The notes beneath the pieces were generated by a model. That model ran no database searches. It saw only the letters and a list, made by a program, of their open reading frames with translations, and had not been told where the DNA came from. A stretch of 64,000 nt of DNA from Aquimarina rhabdastrellae. GTDB lineage: Bacteria; Bacteroidota; Bacteroidia; Flavobacteriales; Flavobacteriaceae. This document shows positions 8,475-19,706 of the stretch, in pieces (the first letter of the stretch is position 1; the number at the start of each line of letters is the position of its first letter). The translations under genes were made by a program, and so were the position numbers. The DNA lies in NCBI GenBank assembly GCA_947387485.1, contig CANDNT010000008.1:62001-126000 (forward strand), written 5' to 3'.

Positions 8475-9392
8475 TCAGATACTTTTAGTTTTATCTAATT
8501 TACTATGATCTAATACAATATGTCCTCTATCGTCATAGTAGAATGCTTTTTCAAATTTATGATCAACTGCTATTTGTTGAAATATATAAGAATGTATTTG
8601 ATGTACTTCTTGTTTAAACGATTCGTCATAATAAGAAGCTACGATAAGTAATTCTGCGTGTAAATCTACTAACTCTTCTTTAGTATATCCTGCCAATGGG
8701 CTAGTATCTTTTAATTCATGAACGATTGTCCAAGTTGTAGGTAGATAGGTTATTTGTGAACGCTCTAAGGCTAAATTAAAGAATTTATTGTTATACATAT
8801 TACTTTCTCCTTTTTCTGAAAGTACTAGAATAACTTCTACTTTAGGGTAAATCATTACATGTTTCCCTTTACTCATCATTCTAAACATTAACGCCAAAGA
8901 GTCTTGATGTTCTCGTAATACTAATGTATCGCTAAATCGTATATTAGATTTAGGTCTAGAAAATCTACCATATAATAATCCAGTAACAAAAGAAAAGCTC
9001 ATCAACCCAACCAGTGCTTCTATTGACGCAACAATACTTACACCTATGCCTTTAGGAGCTAACACTCCATAACCTACAGTAGTAAGAGTTTGCACTGAAA
9101 AGAAAAATGCTTTGGAAAAATCGGTAATAAAATTACCTGAAGAGGATTCAATATTCTCTATCCCTAATAGGAGATATACTATTGCAAAAAACGTATTCAC
9201 TATAATATATCCTATAAATACACATAGAAAAAATCTAGGCCAACTAAGATTTATTAAATACGAATAACTTTCTGAGATAGAAGCTTTCCTATTTTCATGT
9301 TGTATATTAAAAGATCCGTCAGTATTGACATATCGCTGTGCTTTACTACTTGATAATACACCTACTCCCGGATCTTTTATTTTTTGAGCCAT
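8475..9392 (-). CDS. inward-rectifier-type potassium channel (KirBac-like)
   Basis: A 305-residue inner-membrane channel subunit. It has a short cytoplasmic N-terminus, a first membrane helix (~52-76), a pore loop with the selectivity filter TTVGYG (residues 104-109), a second helix (~118-140), and a ~160-residue cytoplasmic C-terminal domain rich in beta strands. That is the Kir architecture. Segments such as NIRFSDTLVL and LMFRMMSKGK in the C-terminal domain are Kir-like. It is expected to form a tetramer passing K+. It lies 4 bases downstream of dapA and is probably co-transcribed with it, although no shared function is obvious. Confidence 0.9.
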   Translation of the reverse strand: MAQKIKDPGVGVLSSSKAQRYVNTDGSFNIQHENRKASISESYSYLINLSWPRFFLCVFIGYIIVNTFFAIVYLLLGIENIESSSGNFITDFSKAFFFSVQTLTTVGYGVLAPKGIGVSIVASIEALVGLMSFSFVTGLLYGRFSRPKSNIRFSDTLVLREHQDSLALMFRMMSKGKHVMIYPKVEVILVLSEKGESNMYNNKFFNLALERSQITYLPTTWTIVHELKDTSPLAGYTKEELVDLHAELLIVASYYDESFKQEVHQIHSYIFQQIAVDHKFEKAFYYDDRGHIVLDHSKLDKTKSI

Positions 9393-9396
9393 TTAT

Positions 9397-10266
9397 CTAT
9401 TGCTTGATATATGCTTCTATTTTTGATGTCAATTGTGCCGAAGCTGCAATAAGAGGTAATCTTACCGCATCACCACAAATACCTTTAGTTTTTAATATAC
9501 TTTTAATTCCTACAGGGTTTCCTTCTTCAAAGGCATAATCGATAGCAGGTAATAATTTATAAAGTTCTTGATAAGCTTCAGTAGTCTGGTTTTCTAATCC
9601 TTTTCTTATAATTTGTGAAAATTCATGTGGAAATCCTTGACCTATTACACTTATTACGCCATCTCCTCCAGCAGTTACTAATGGTAATGCCAAAGCATCA
9701 TCTCCAGATAATACCAAAAATCCTTCTGGTTTACCTTTTAAAACATTAAGTACTTGTGAGAAATCTCCTGTAGCTTCTTTAACTCCTATAATGTTATCCA
9801 GTGCAGCTAATCTTAAAGTTGTAGCTGCTGTCATATTTACAGCTGTTCTAGACGGCACATTATATAATAATATAGGTTTTGTAGAGGCTGCTGCTATCTC
9901 TTTATAGTGATTATATATTCCTTCTTGACTAGGTTTATTATACATAGGTACTACAGAAAGTACTGCATCAAAATCTGTAAGATCTGTAGTCTCAATTTCA
10001 TTGATTACAGCTGCTGTATTATTCCCTCCTATTCCTAAAACCAAAGGCAATCGTTTATCATTAACTTTTACAATATGTTTGACCACTTCCTGTTTTTCTG
10101 AAGATGTAAGTGTAGCCGATTCTGCTGTAGTACCTAATACTACAAGATAATCCACCTTACCTTCTATACAATAATCTATCAATGAAGTTAAACCTTCAAA
10201 ATCTATTGTTCCATCAGTATGAAACGGAGTAACTAACGCAATTCCTGTTCCTCTAAGTGTATTCAT
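9397..10266 (-). CDS. dapA: 4-hydroxy-tetrahydrodipicolinate synthase
   Basis: DapA condenses pyruvate with aspartate-4-semialdehyde, the first committed step toward diaminopimelate and lysine. The 289-residue TIM-barrel protein has the expected length. Visible marks are the GTTAES motif near residue 45, the catalytic tyrosine Y135 in LLYNVPSR, and the Schiff-base lysine K163 in GVKEATG. It follows the DUF6913 gene after 46 bases and precedes the K+ channel by 4 bases. dapF, another gene of the pathway, lies at 29849-30634. Confidence 0.96.
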   Translation of the reverse strand: MNTLRGTGIALVTPFHTDGTIDFEGLTSLIDYCIEGKVDYLVVLGTTAESATLTSSEKQEVVKHIVKVNDKRLPLVLGIGGNNTAAVINEIETTDLTDFDAVLSVVPMYNKPSQEGIYNHYKEIAAASTKPILLYNVPSRTAVNMTAATTLRLAALDNIIGVKEATGDFSQVLNVLKGKPEGFLVLSGDDALALPLVTAGGDGVISVIGQGFPHEFSQIIRKGLENQTTEAYQELYKLLPAIDYAFEEGNPVGIKSILKTKGICGDAVRLPLIAASAQLTSKIEAYIKQ

Positions 10267-10312
10267 TTGTAAATGTTTAATTAATTTTCTTTTTAGCTTT
10301 TTTTAGATGTCT

Positions 10313-10834
10313 TTATATGATTCCTAAAATTTTTAGGTATTTTTTTAACTCTGAAATAAACAAATTAGGATCTTCTATACTTGATCCTATGACTAGATCA
10401 TTAATCCTATTATCTATTTCGGCAAAACCAATTTTAAATTTAGCTTTTGAAGCTGCTGCAACAAAATCCAATTCTAATTTTTCTTCGGTATAAAAATTAA
10501 TCAATACATCATAAGAAGTATTCACGAATTCTTCTAGTGCGCTACTTTTCATTTTTCCTCCCACACCTATACTCTTACTGTTGTAATATGCAGCTGTAGC
10601 ATCTTCAACTTCTTTATGATCTTCTTTATACCCCATAACTTTTAACCTATCTGAGGTAACTCCTAATTCATTGGCTAATTTTAATAACGATAATATATTT
10701 ACAGATTGAGACGCATCTATCAACACGGCTAATGTTTTTAGCTTAACCTTATTACTTAAAGTCTTATCTCTTTTTTGTAAATACGTTTCTATATTCTTTT
10801 TTAAAGCATTACGCTTTAAGCCTTTTAATATCAT
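10313..10834 (-). CDS. DUF6913-like conserved cytoplasmic protein
   Basis: A 173-residue protein without signal peptide or membrane segment. It starts with a basic helix rich in Lys/Arg, followed by an alternating strand-helix pattern (for example KTLAVLIDASQSVNILSLLKL and a later YDVLINFYTEE). I associate it with DUF6913, a flavobacterial family commonly found beside dapA; its function is unknown. The ATG at 10834 follows a possible promoter -7 element at 10860-10867. It is probably the first gene of a DUF6913-dapA-channel transcript. Confidence 0.65.
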   Translation of the reverse strand: MILKGLKRNALKKNIETYLQKRDKTLSNKVKLKTLAVLIDASQSVNILSLLKLANELGVTSDRLKVMGYKEDHKEVEDATAAYYNSKSIGVGGKMKSSALEEFVNTSYDVLINFYTEEKLELDFVAAASKAKFKIGFAEIDNRINDLVIGSSIEDPNLFISELKKYLKILGII

Positions 10835-10859
10835 TGACTCGCTTAACTATTATAAAACA

Positions 10860-10867
10860 CAAATGTA
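10860..10867 (-). promoter_or_regulatory. candidate -7 element upstream of the DUF6913-dapA operon
   Basis: The minus strand reads TACATTTG, a full match to TAnnTTTG, 26 bases upstream of the start codon. No clear TTG element at the usual spacing was seen. Confidence 0.4.
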
Positions 10868-10951
10868 ATTATTTTTAACGCTTAATCTTGCCTTTCATCG
10901 TGCTTTTTGCCTTGAGTTATATTTTGAATTTTATTAAAAAATCTATTTAAC

Positions 10952-10959
10952 TATATTTG
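10952..10959 (+). promoter_or_regulatory. candidate -7 element upstream of the SPOR-domain gene
   Basis: TATATTTG matches TAnnTTTG, 28 bases upstream of the ATG at 10988. A TTTG at 10923-10926 is slightly farther upstream (25 bases) than is usual for the -33 element. Confidence 0.4.
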
Positions 10960-10987
10960 AGCCTATTTTTAACTTAAACAAGCTATC

Positions 10988-11614
10988 ATGCCGTATATTG
11001 AAGAAGAGGTTTTAGAGAAACTAAAAACAGATCTAGAACTTGAGGTAAAAAAGAACGAGTTTCAAGAAAAATCTATAAAAAAAGAACAAAAAGAGGTAAA
11101 AAAATATAAATTATCTTCTATTATCTTAGGGGTTTTAGCTTTATTAGGTATTATCGTTTCTGTTTATCTTGCATTTTCTGGTCCAAGCGAGCAAAACTCT
11201 ATTCAAAAAACAGTTAATGAAGAATATATCAAATCTCTTGAGGATAGTATTCAAACACTTTCTCATCAGATTGAAAACGATTTAGTTGATTCTGATACTA
11301 CAGATACTACAAATGAAACAGTAGCTACAGAAGTGGATAATGATGCCCAAGAATCTTTATCAGATAGCGATATTACTGTTTATACTATACAAATTGCTGC
11401 CTTTGAAGAAAAAGGACTTTCATTATATTCTGATGGTTTTGTTAATTTTAGAGAAATTAAAGCAGATGATTATAATAAATATGCTTTAGGAAATTTTGAA
11501 ACTTTAGAAGAGGCTCAAGCTTTTAGAAATGAATTAGTGGCTCTTGGTTTTGAAAGATCTTTTATTGCTTCTTATCGCAATGGTCGTCGAATTCAGATTG
11601 AACCTACGGAATAA
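10988..11614 (+). CDS. SPOR-domain membrane protein
   Basis: A 208-residue protein with a charged, Lys/Glu-rich N-terminal coiled-coil region (1-40), one membrane helix (~42-63), and an acidic Thr/Asp-rich linker. A C-terminal SPOR domain follows (~131-205), marked by VYTIQIAAFEEKG and the closing LGNFETLEEAQAFRNELVALGF pattern. SPOR domains bind denuded peptidoglycan glycan strands, often at the division site. The likely topology is N-in with the SPOR domain in the periplasm. The gene converges with the helicase gene and their ends overlap by 11 bases. The exact role is unknown. Confidence 0.85.
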   Translation: MPYIEEEVLEKLKTDLELEVKKNEFQEKSIKKEQKEVKKYKLSSIILGVLALLGIIVSVYLAFSGPSEQNSIQKTVNEEYIKSLEDSIQTLSHQIENDLVDSDTTDTTNETVATEVDNDAQESLSDSDITVYTIQIAAFEEKGLSLYSDGFVNFREIKADDYNKYALGNFETLEEAQAFRNELVALGFERSFIASYRNGRRIQIEPTE

Positions 11615-14318
11615 GCAAGTTTTTTAATTGCATTTTCACATTTGTATCAAAATACCATGTTACATAGCTTAGGGGTATCACTTGTATCCCTACTCTATGT
11701 AACACTTTATATCGCTCCATAGAAAAAGCTTCTTGATATTCTCCTGGATATCCTATCAAATCTACTCCATAATATCTCCCATCATAAGCTACCATAATAT
11801 CAATTATCAATCCTGATAATTGATATCCTAGATGACATTCCATTTTTAATTCTTCTTGAAGATACTGTAAGACCTCTTCTGTAAATTGATCTAGATACGC
11901 CTCATTATCGAATGCTTCTTCATTCTTACTTTTAATTCCTTCTAAATACTCTCGTAATAAGGAGTCAAACTTCAGTTGGTTAGGTTTAATCGAAGTGAAA
12001 ATTTCTTGTTTATTACGTGCTCGAGTAACCATCACATTAAAGACATCTTCTTTGTTAATATAATTTAAAGCTGATGCATGCGAAGTTTCGTCTACAGCCA
12101 TAGAAAGTAACATCACATCTCGTTCGTCTCCTTGAAATGCATAAGGTGTCCCTATTCTTATTTGATGTTTACGTAATTCTTTTATTTCAAATTCTGTTTT
12201 TAATCGTTTCCCTATTCTTTTTACTTGATCTTTAAACGGCGAAATAACTCCTATTGTAGTACTGCTTTTTGCTTTAACTTCTATTTCTTCTTGTATAAGA
12301 GTTTTTATATATTTTATTATAATATTGACCTCTTGTTCATTGACTCCTTCTTCTCTTTTACCATTTACTTCATAAATATTTACTGCAGTATCTTCTTTAT
12401 GTTTAGGCAGGTCATTCATTATCATAAGATCATTCTCATAAAACTTTGTATTACTATATTTTATGATATCTGGTAATGATCTATAATGTTCATTAAGTGT
12501 ATTTATTTGATTTCTAGAAGTGGTGTGTTCTAAGGTAAAATCTAATAAGCTTTTGGTTCTATAATTATAACTTTCTTTCCATTCAAGTTTATGTTTACTT
12601 ACAAAACCTTGCATCTGTTTTTGAGATAAAAAGCTAATATGTCTTAACTGTTTAGGATCTCCTGTAATTACTACCTTTTTTGCCCTTTGCATTAAAGGTA
12701 ATACACTAGCCATATCACATTGTGTTGCTTCATCAATTATCAATACATCAAAGAGCTCTTTTTGCATGGGCAATGCTGCTCCTACCTCATCTATTTTTGT
12801 AAGCCAAATGGGTAATGCTTTTAAGATAATGTCAAAATTTATACGCTCTAGATCAACTATTTTCATTCCTTCGTCAGAACTACTCAATATCTCTATTAAA
12901 CGATTCCATTCTTTCCATGAATTATCTACAGCATTAATTATATTATTTAAGACCACAGCCTCTAGATGCTTGTTAGATGTCTTTATATATTGATTTAGTG
13001 TATCAAAATATTCATCTAGCAATTGCCATTCTTTTAATGACCATGCTTTAAATAATTTAATCCATTTTTTCTTTAGCTTGGCTACAAATCCATTCTCTAA
13101 TAATACATTTTCTGTAAGCGTATTGCTTTTTTCACTTATCGTATTAAATTCTTTTTCTAATTTCTTTAATTTTTTATCTAAATCATTTAGTTTATCTGAA
13201 TCTACATAAGGTCTTAATGCATTAAATTTTGATTGTATATCTTGCCTCATATATCTTCTTAGGGTAGCCAGCAATGATATTTTATATCTTGATCCGCCTA
13301 TTTTTATTCGATATTTACCTACCGAAAAATCATTTAGTTTTTCTGAAATAACTTGTAATGCTTCATCTGTTTTAGTAGCAATAAGTACACTTTTACCCTG
13401 ACTTAAATAATCTATTGCTATAGCTCCTACCGTATAAGTTTTTCCTGTTCCTGGTGGTCCTATAACAATTGATTTTGTGTACTCATTTGCAGCTTTTACA
13501 ATACGCTCTTGTGCATTATTTAATATAAATGGCTTTAATTGTAGTTTATACGTCTTAGTTGTTACTTCTTGTATTTTTCCTAAATACGATTGTAATGCTG
13601 TAGAATAAGATGTGAGGTTTTTTAACGTTTCTAGTTCTGTAACAACATTTTGGATATTATTGGCTTTACTAGATACCATAATCCCAGATGCAGTAAATAC
13701 CTTATATTGATTAAATTCTTTGTCGCGTTTATTTATTTCTCGTTTAAGTTTCTTTGCTTCTGTAAGTTTTGGATACAAAGATACTGCTGTATCAAAACTA
13801 ACCTCTTCACAATGTTTCTCAAAAATTCTTTTCAGCTTAGCTATAAAAGGATAATCTATTACTGTTTGTTCTATTAATTGACTAAAGTCATCAAAAAATA
13901 AATCAAAAGAGGTTTTAAAAGATAAACTCTTTAAAAAACCATAATTAACCTGACGATCACTTATCGTCAATTTTGTAAAATAATTTTCATTTTGCAATAC
14001 GACATCCACAGGATAATAAAAAATAGGAGCACAAATACGTACTGTCTTATTCGAAAATAACTTTCTCTTTCCTATTATAAATAATGTACAATAATACGCT
14101 TGTTTATCTCTCTCGTATAACTGAAGATTTTTTAAGATTGCTTCTCCTTCTGTAACTGGTAAATACTGCTGTGTATATTTACGATTAATTAATTCTTCGT
14201 CTAATTCTTGAATCCATTGATTTTCATATTTTGAAGCAAAAAAGTTTTCTATTATAAATTCTCTATTGTCTGCTGTATAACAATCTGAAAAATATTCAAT
14301 TAATTTCTTTTCTTCCAA
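11604..14318 (-). CDS. large SF1 (UPF1-like) helicase with possible C-terminal nuclease domain
   Basis: A 904-residue cytoplasmic protein. The N-terminal ~270 residues resemble no domain I can name. Helicase motif I GPPGTGKT lies near residue 286, with DNA-contact segments downstream and a long charged insertion. Motif II DEATQ is near 526, followed by a GDPKQL motif and motif VI in NVMVTRARNK. That is an SF1B (UPF1/DNA2-like) helicase. The last ~120 residues (DIMV, then VDLIGYP, then ERYKVLHRVGIQVIPL) look like the strand-helix core of a PD-(D/E)xK-type nuclease of the kind fused to such helicases. The start is TTG at 14318. Candidate roles are DNA repair or defence; the order resembles neither RecBCD nor AddAB. 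Confidence 0.85.
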   Translation of the reverse strand: MEEKKLIEYFSDCYTADNREFIIENFFASKYENQWIQELDEELINRKYTQQYLPVTEGEAILKNLQLYERDKQAYYCTLFIIGKRKLFSNKTVRICAPIFYYPVDVVLQNENYFTKLTISDRQVNYGFLKSLSFKTSFDLFFDDFSQLIEQTVIDYPFIAKLKRIFEKHCEEVSFDTAVSLYPKLTEAKKLKREINKRDKEFNQYKVFTASGIMVSSKANNIQNVVTELETLKNLTSYSTALQSYLGKIQEVTTKTYKLQLKPFILNNAQERIVKAANEYTKSIVIGPPGTGKTYTVGAIAIDYLSQGKSVLIATKTDEALQVISEKLNDFSVGKYRIKIGGSRYKISLLATLRRYMRQDIQSKFNALRPYVDSDKLNDLDKKLKKLEKEFNTISEKSNTLTENVLLENGFVAKLKKKWIKLFKAWSLKEWQLLDEYFDTLNQYIKTSNKHLEAVVLNNIINAVDNSWKEWNRLIEILSSSDEGMKIVDLERINFDIILKALPIWLTKIDEVGAALPMQKELFDVLIIDEATQCDMASVLPLMQRAKKVVITGDPKQLRHISFLSQKQMQGFVSKHKLEWKESYNYRTKSLLDFTLEHTTSRNQINTLNEHYRSLPDIIKYSNTKFYENDLMIMNDLPKHKEDTAVNIYEVNGKREEGVNEQEVNIIIKYIKTLIQEEIEVKAKSSTTIGVISPFKDQVKRIGKRLKTEFEIKELRKHQIRIGTPYAFQGDERDVMLLSMAVDETSHASALNYINKEDVFNVMVTRARNKQEIFTSIKPNQLKFDSLLREYLEGIKSKNEEAFDNEAYLDQFTEEVLQYLQEELKMECHLGYQLSGLIIDIMVAYDGRYYGVDLIGYPGEYQEAFSMERYKVLHRVGIQVIPLSYVTWYFDTNVKMQLKNLLIP

Positions 14319-14334
14319 TGGTATCCTAAATTAT

Positions 14335-15045
14335 CTATTCTATAAAAATCTCTGAAGAAGCAAAATTTTGCTCTGTTTCACTCAACATAAATTTGAGCAA
14401 AAAGTAATGTGAAGCGATTTCCATAATGTTTATCGTTATGATTATCGAATCAGAATAATAATACATATAATTAATAGGCACAATCACATTTAAAAAAACA
14501 TAACTAAAAGCCAATGTCAATAACCATAATCCTTGTAAATCTGGTTTATTAAAATAGCGATAAAAACATATATAATTTAACCCTATCAATGCTATTAAAA
14601 TAGCTGCCAAATAAAGCTCCATCCCTATAAGTTGTGGATAAACCATAGGAATCACTGTCATGCTTAAATAAACCAACAACATGGTTCCTAATAATAACGG
14701 AAATGAAAAAAACTGTTTTTGTTTAAACTCCACTCGCTTTGCTTCAGGAAGTATCAAGGCAATATTACTGAGATAAAATAATGTAAATGTAATGTATATC
14801 GCTTTTTTAAAAAATGTGAAATCGCAGATTATCATAGTTTCTCCTACGATAGTCAACAACACTCCTAATACATATATCTTAGTATTTTTATTTGTTTTGC
14901 TGTCACATAAATAAATAGCACAAAGCGATAGTACTCCCATCGCTTTAAATACCATTAAATATATTTTATCCAAAGAAATCGACGCTATTATAGCTCCACA
15001 TACCGTTAGCCAAAAAACGTGATTCAATATTTTTTTTACATCCAT
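14335..15045 (-). CDS. polytopic membrane protein, possibly YhhN-like
   Basis: A 236-residue inner-membrane protein with about eight hydrophobic segments spread over its whole length, short loops and a cytoplasmic acidic tail. The size, segment number and a helix pattern with GxxxTIVGE suggest the YhhN (lysoplasmalogenase-like) family, but I cannot confirm this from motifs. It lies 14 bases downstream of ligA and 16 bases upstream of the helicase on the same strand, so co-transcription is likely. Confidence 0.6.
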   Translation of the reverse strand: MDVKKILNHVFWLTVCGAIIASISLDKIYLMVFKAMGVLSLCAIYLCDSKTNKNTKIYVLGVLLTIVGETMIICDFTFFKKAIYITFTLFYLSNIALILPEAKRVEFKQKQFFSFPLLLGTMLLVYLSMTVIPMVYPQLIGMELYLAAILIALIGLNYICFYRYFNKPDLQGLWLLTLAFSYVFLNVIVPINYMYYYSDSIIITINIMEIASHYFLLKFMLSETEQNFASSEIFIE

Positions 15046-15059
15046 TTACAATAGCTTAC

Positions 15060-17081
<2,022 letters not shown>

Positions 17082-17105
17082 TTAAAAAAGGTTCTTGTTA
17101 TTATT

Positions 17106-18215
17106 TTACTTTTTTAAATTAATCTTTATGTATTGCTTAGGGAATTCATTTCCTGTTAATTCTGGATCTGCTTGTTTTATAGCCAGAACGAATTCTGTAT
17201 CAGAAATCCAATGCACTTTACCATCTTCATAAGGCACCCAATTAGGAAAATACAATTCGAGTTCTTTATGTATTTCTATATCTTTATCTATAGAAAACAC
17301 TTCTAGCGTTGCCCCACTATCATATAATTGCTCTCTTATTGTAATCATTTTATCTTTTTGAGGAGCTAATACTGGTTGTTCTTGAAACTTTGTTTTTGAT
17401 CCTGTTGTCTGATCTATTAATAGATAATCATCCCATTCCCAATATTCTCCTTTGATTAGATAACCATTGAGTTCTTTTACAAATCCTAAATATCGGTATT
17501 CTTCTTTTTCTACTTCTAGATTTGGTTTATTTTTTAATGTAACTATACTATCTTTTATTGAAAAGGATAATATGCTATCATTAAATTTTGTGTTTTTACG
17601 TTTTTTAGTATCAATTTTTAATCTCTCACGTTTTTTCTCACTAACAAATTGATCTTCTGTCATCAATTCAATATCCAAAAGACTATCAAGGATACTTCGC
17701 GATAATTCTTCTTCTTTATCTTCTTTTACCGCTATCACCCCTTTTTTAAGCTGTTTTTCTAAAACTTTAATTGCCGAAGATTTCCCTAAGTAACCGTCAA
17801 ACACTGTCCCTTTTGCATAATAACTTATAGTATCTCCTAAGTATTCTTCTTTTACATAGACTTCGGTAAATACGCGTTGTCCTTTAATAAGCTTTCCATT
17901 ATCATTAACTTCTAGACTATCTCCTGTATACCCTTGAACTTCTACTAAACTCCCATAGGGTAAGGTTATAATCTTATCTCCGTGTTTATCTCTTACAATC
18001 AAACCGTTTTCTGCCAAAACATATTTTTTCCCGTAAGACTCTTTCTCATTTACACTTTCGGTTTGTGTTGCTTTTGGGGATCTTTTCAACACCTTAATTT
18101 CATTAGCATTAGCCACAGCTAACTCTTTGATCTTTATTTCTTTTTTTTGAGCACATGAAAAAAAGAGATAACAACAAAAAATAAGGCTTAAAACTTGAAT
18201 GTATTTTTTTATCAT
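17106..18215 (-). CDS. hypothetical lipoprotein
   Basis: A 369-residue protein with a lipoprotein signal (lipobox LFFSC, Cys21), so it is probably anchored in a membrane facing the periplasm or the cell surface. Residues ~65-115 read like a small SH3-type beta-barrel (KYVLAENGLIVRDKHG, then a VEVQGYTG turn and a KVxG strand). The middle is rich in Lys/Glu, and the C-terminal half has YWEWDDYLLID- and WVPYEDGKVHWI-type strands. I recognise no family. It lies 48 bases downstream of ligA's neighbour on the LOG side, with a 5-base gap to the LOG-family gene upstream. Confidence 0.65.
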   Translation of the reverse strand: MIKKYIQVLSLIFCCYLFFSCAQKKEIKIKELAVANANEIKVLKRSPKATQTESVNEKESYGKKYVLAENGLIVRDKHGDKIITLPYGSLVEVQGYTGDSLEVNDNGKLIKGQRVFTEVYVKEEYLGDTISYYAKGTVFDGYLGKSSAIKVLEKQLKKGVIAVKEDKEEELSRSILDSLLDIELMTEDQFVSEKKRERLKIDTKKRKNTKFNDSILSFSIKDSIVTLKNKPNLEVEKEEYRYLGFVKELNGYLIKGEYWEWDDYLLIDQTTGSKTKFQEQPVLAPQKDKMITIREQLYDSGATLEVFSIDKDIEIHKELELYFPNWVPYEDGKVHWISDTEFVLAIKQADPELTGNEFPKQYIKINLKK

Positions 18216-18220
18216 ATAAA

Positions 18221-18811
18221 TTACACTTGATGTCTATTCATCCACTTAGGTACAGGAAGCGGTTTATATTCTTGCATTAATGTTAGTAGCTCCTCTGTAT
18301 TATCTGCTACAAGAAGTATATTCATATTTTCTTGACTCAATAATTTTTTCTCAACCATAGTTTTAAACAATGCTATCAAATCATCATAAAATCCATTAAT
18401 ATTTAATAATCCTATCGGTTTTTTATGCAATCCTAATTGTGCCCAAGTCAACATTTCAAATAGTTCTTCCATTGTCCCAAAACCTCCTGGCAAAGTAATT
18501 ATAGCATCACTAAGTTCATGCATTTTCATTTTACGCTCAGACATTGTATCTACAGTAATCAACTCTGTTAAGTTTGTTTGTACAACCTCTTTTGTTTTTA
18601 GAAAATCTGGTATAACTCCTATCGCTTTACCGCCATGATCTAATGCTCCGTTAGCAACTTGCCCCATCAATCCTAACTTACTTCCACCATAAACTAAGTT
18701 TACTTTACGTTCTGCAATGATACGCCCTACTTCGTAAGCAGTTTCATATATTTTGGTATCATTACTATCGCTACTACCACAGTAGACTGCTATAGACTTA
18801 AATGTATTCAT
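18221..18811 (-). CDS. LOG-family (TIGR00730) nucleotide phosphoribohydrolase
   Basis: A 196-residue Rossmann-type protein with the two LOG marks: YGGSKLGLMG (residues ~40-50) and PGGFGTMEELFE (~107-118). LOG enzymes hydrolyse nucleoside 5'-monophosphates such as cytokinin ribotides to base and ribose-5-phosphate; in bacteria without cytokinin the natural substrate is often a purine nucleotide. Length is typical. It lies in a run of minus-strand genes between prmC and the lipoprotein gene, with 19 and 5 bases of spacing. Confidence 0.9.
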   Translation of the reverse strand: MNTFKSIAVYCGSSDSNDTKIYETAYEVGRIIAERKVNLVYGGSKLGLMGQVANGALDHGGKAIGVIPDFLKTKEVVQTNLTELITVDTMSERKMKMHELSDAIITLPGGFGTMEELFEMLTWAQLGLHKKPIGLLNINGFYDDLIALFKTMVEKKLLSQENMNILLVADNTEELLTLMQEYKPLPVPKWMNRHQV

Positions 18812-18830
18812 ATACTTTTCTTGCGTTACC

Positions 18831-19682
18831 TTATTTTAATGTTGCTTTTATCATTCTATGATTTCCAAAAAAATCTTTTTTCAAAGATACTTTCTCAAAT
18901 CCTTTAGCTTCTATCATTTCCTTAGTTTCTTTTCCCAAGTATTGATTTATTTCAAAATACAAACTTCCTTCTTTTGTCAAACTTTCTTTAGCCAATGCTG
19001 TTATCTTTCTATAAAAAATCAAAGCATTATCATCTGCTACAAAGAGTGCCAAATGTGGCTCATGCGCTAGCACATTTTGTTTTATTTCTTCTTTTTCTAA
19101 ATCGCGAACATACGGAGGATTTGATACAATAATATCATACGTTTCTATTCCTTCTGTATTTAAAATATCTTGTTGTATAAACTTTACTTCAACATTATTC
19201 TCTTTTGCATTTACTCTTGCTGTTGTCAAAGCTTGCTCAGATACATCTATTCCACTTACAGTAGCTTGTGGTAATTCATTTGCCAAACTTATAGCGATAC
19301 AACCACTACCAGTACCTATATCTAATATTTTTATCTCTTGATTTGATTGTTTTCTAACATCCTTAATAATCCAATCAACCAGTTCTTCTGTTTCTGGTCT
19401 CGGAATCAACACATGTTCATTTACATTAAATTCTAAACCATAAAACGATGTCTTCCCTACTATATACTGAATTGGTATGTACTGTAAAAGTTTTGCTGTA
19501 GCATCATTAAATCTTTCTTCTTCGATTGAAGTCAATTCTTGAGAAAAAGCTATCGCTACATCAACCCTTCTCATTTCTAGAAAAGCCTCTGTAAGCCAAT
19601 AAAAAAATGTAGTTGCTTCCTCTTCTCCATAAAGAGGAGTTAGCTGTGCTATAAATTGTGTTCTAAGTTCTTGTAAAGTCAC
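18831..19682 (-). CDS. prmC: peptide chain release factor N(5)-glutamine methyltransferase
   Basis: PrmC (HemK) methylates the Gln of the GGQ motif in release factors RF1 and RF2 with S-adenosylmethionine. The 283-residue protein has the family's helical N-terminal domain, a SAM-binding motif DIGTGSGCIAISLA (~119-132), and the catalytic NPPY motif starting at N188. The start is a GTG at 19682. It follows the acetyltransferase gene after 24 bases. Confidence 0.95.
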   Translation of the reverse strand: MTLQELRTQFIAQLTPLYGEEEATTFFYWLTEAFLEMRRVDVAIAFSQELTSIEEERFNDATAKLLQYIPIQYIVGKTSFYGLEFNVNEHVLIPRPETEELVDWIIKDVRKQSNQEIKILDIGTGSGCIAISLANELPQATVSGIDVSEQALTTARVNAKENNVEVKFIQQDILNTEGIETYDIIVSNPPYVRDLEKEEIKQNVLAHEPHLALFVADDNALIFYRKITALAKESLTKEGSLYFEINQYLGKETKEMIEAKGFEKVSLKKDFFGNHRMIKATLK

Positions 19683-19706
19683 TTGGTAAGGCTAAGTATC
19701 TTAAAT

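Noticed and set aside
12225..12476. Antisense frame over the helicase gene, rich in Phe and Tyr
   Set aside because: It is the complement of Lys/Glu-rich helicase codons and has no start context or family.
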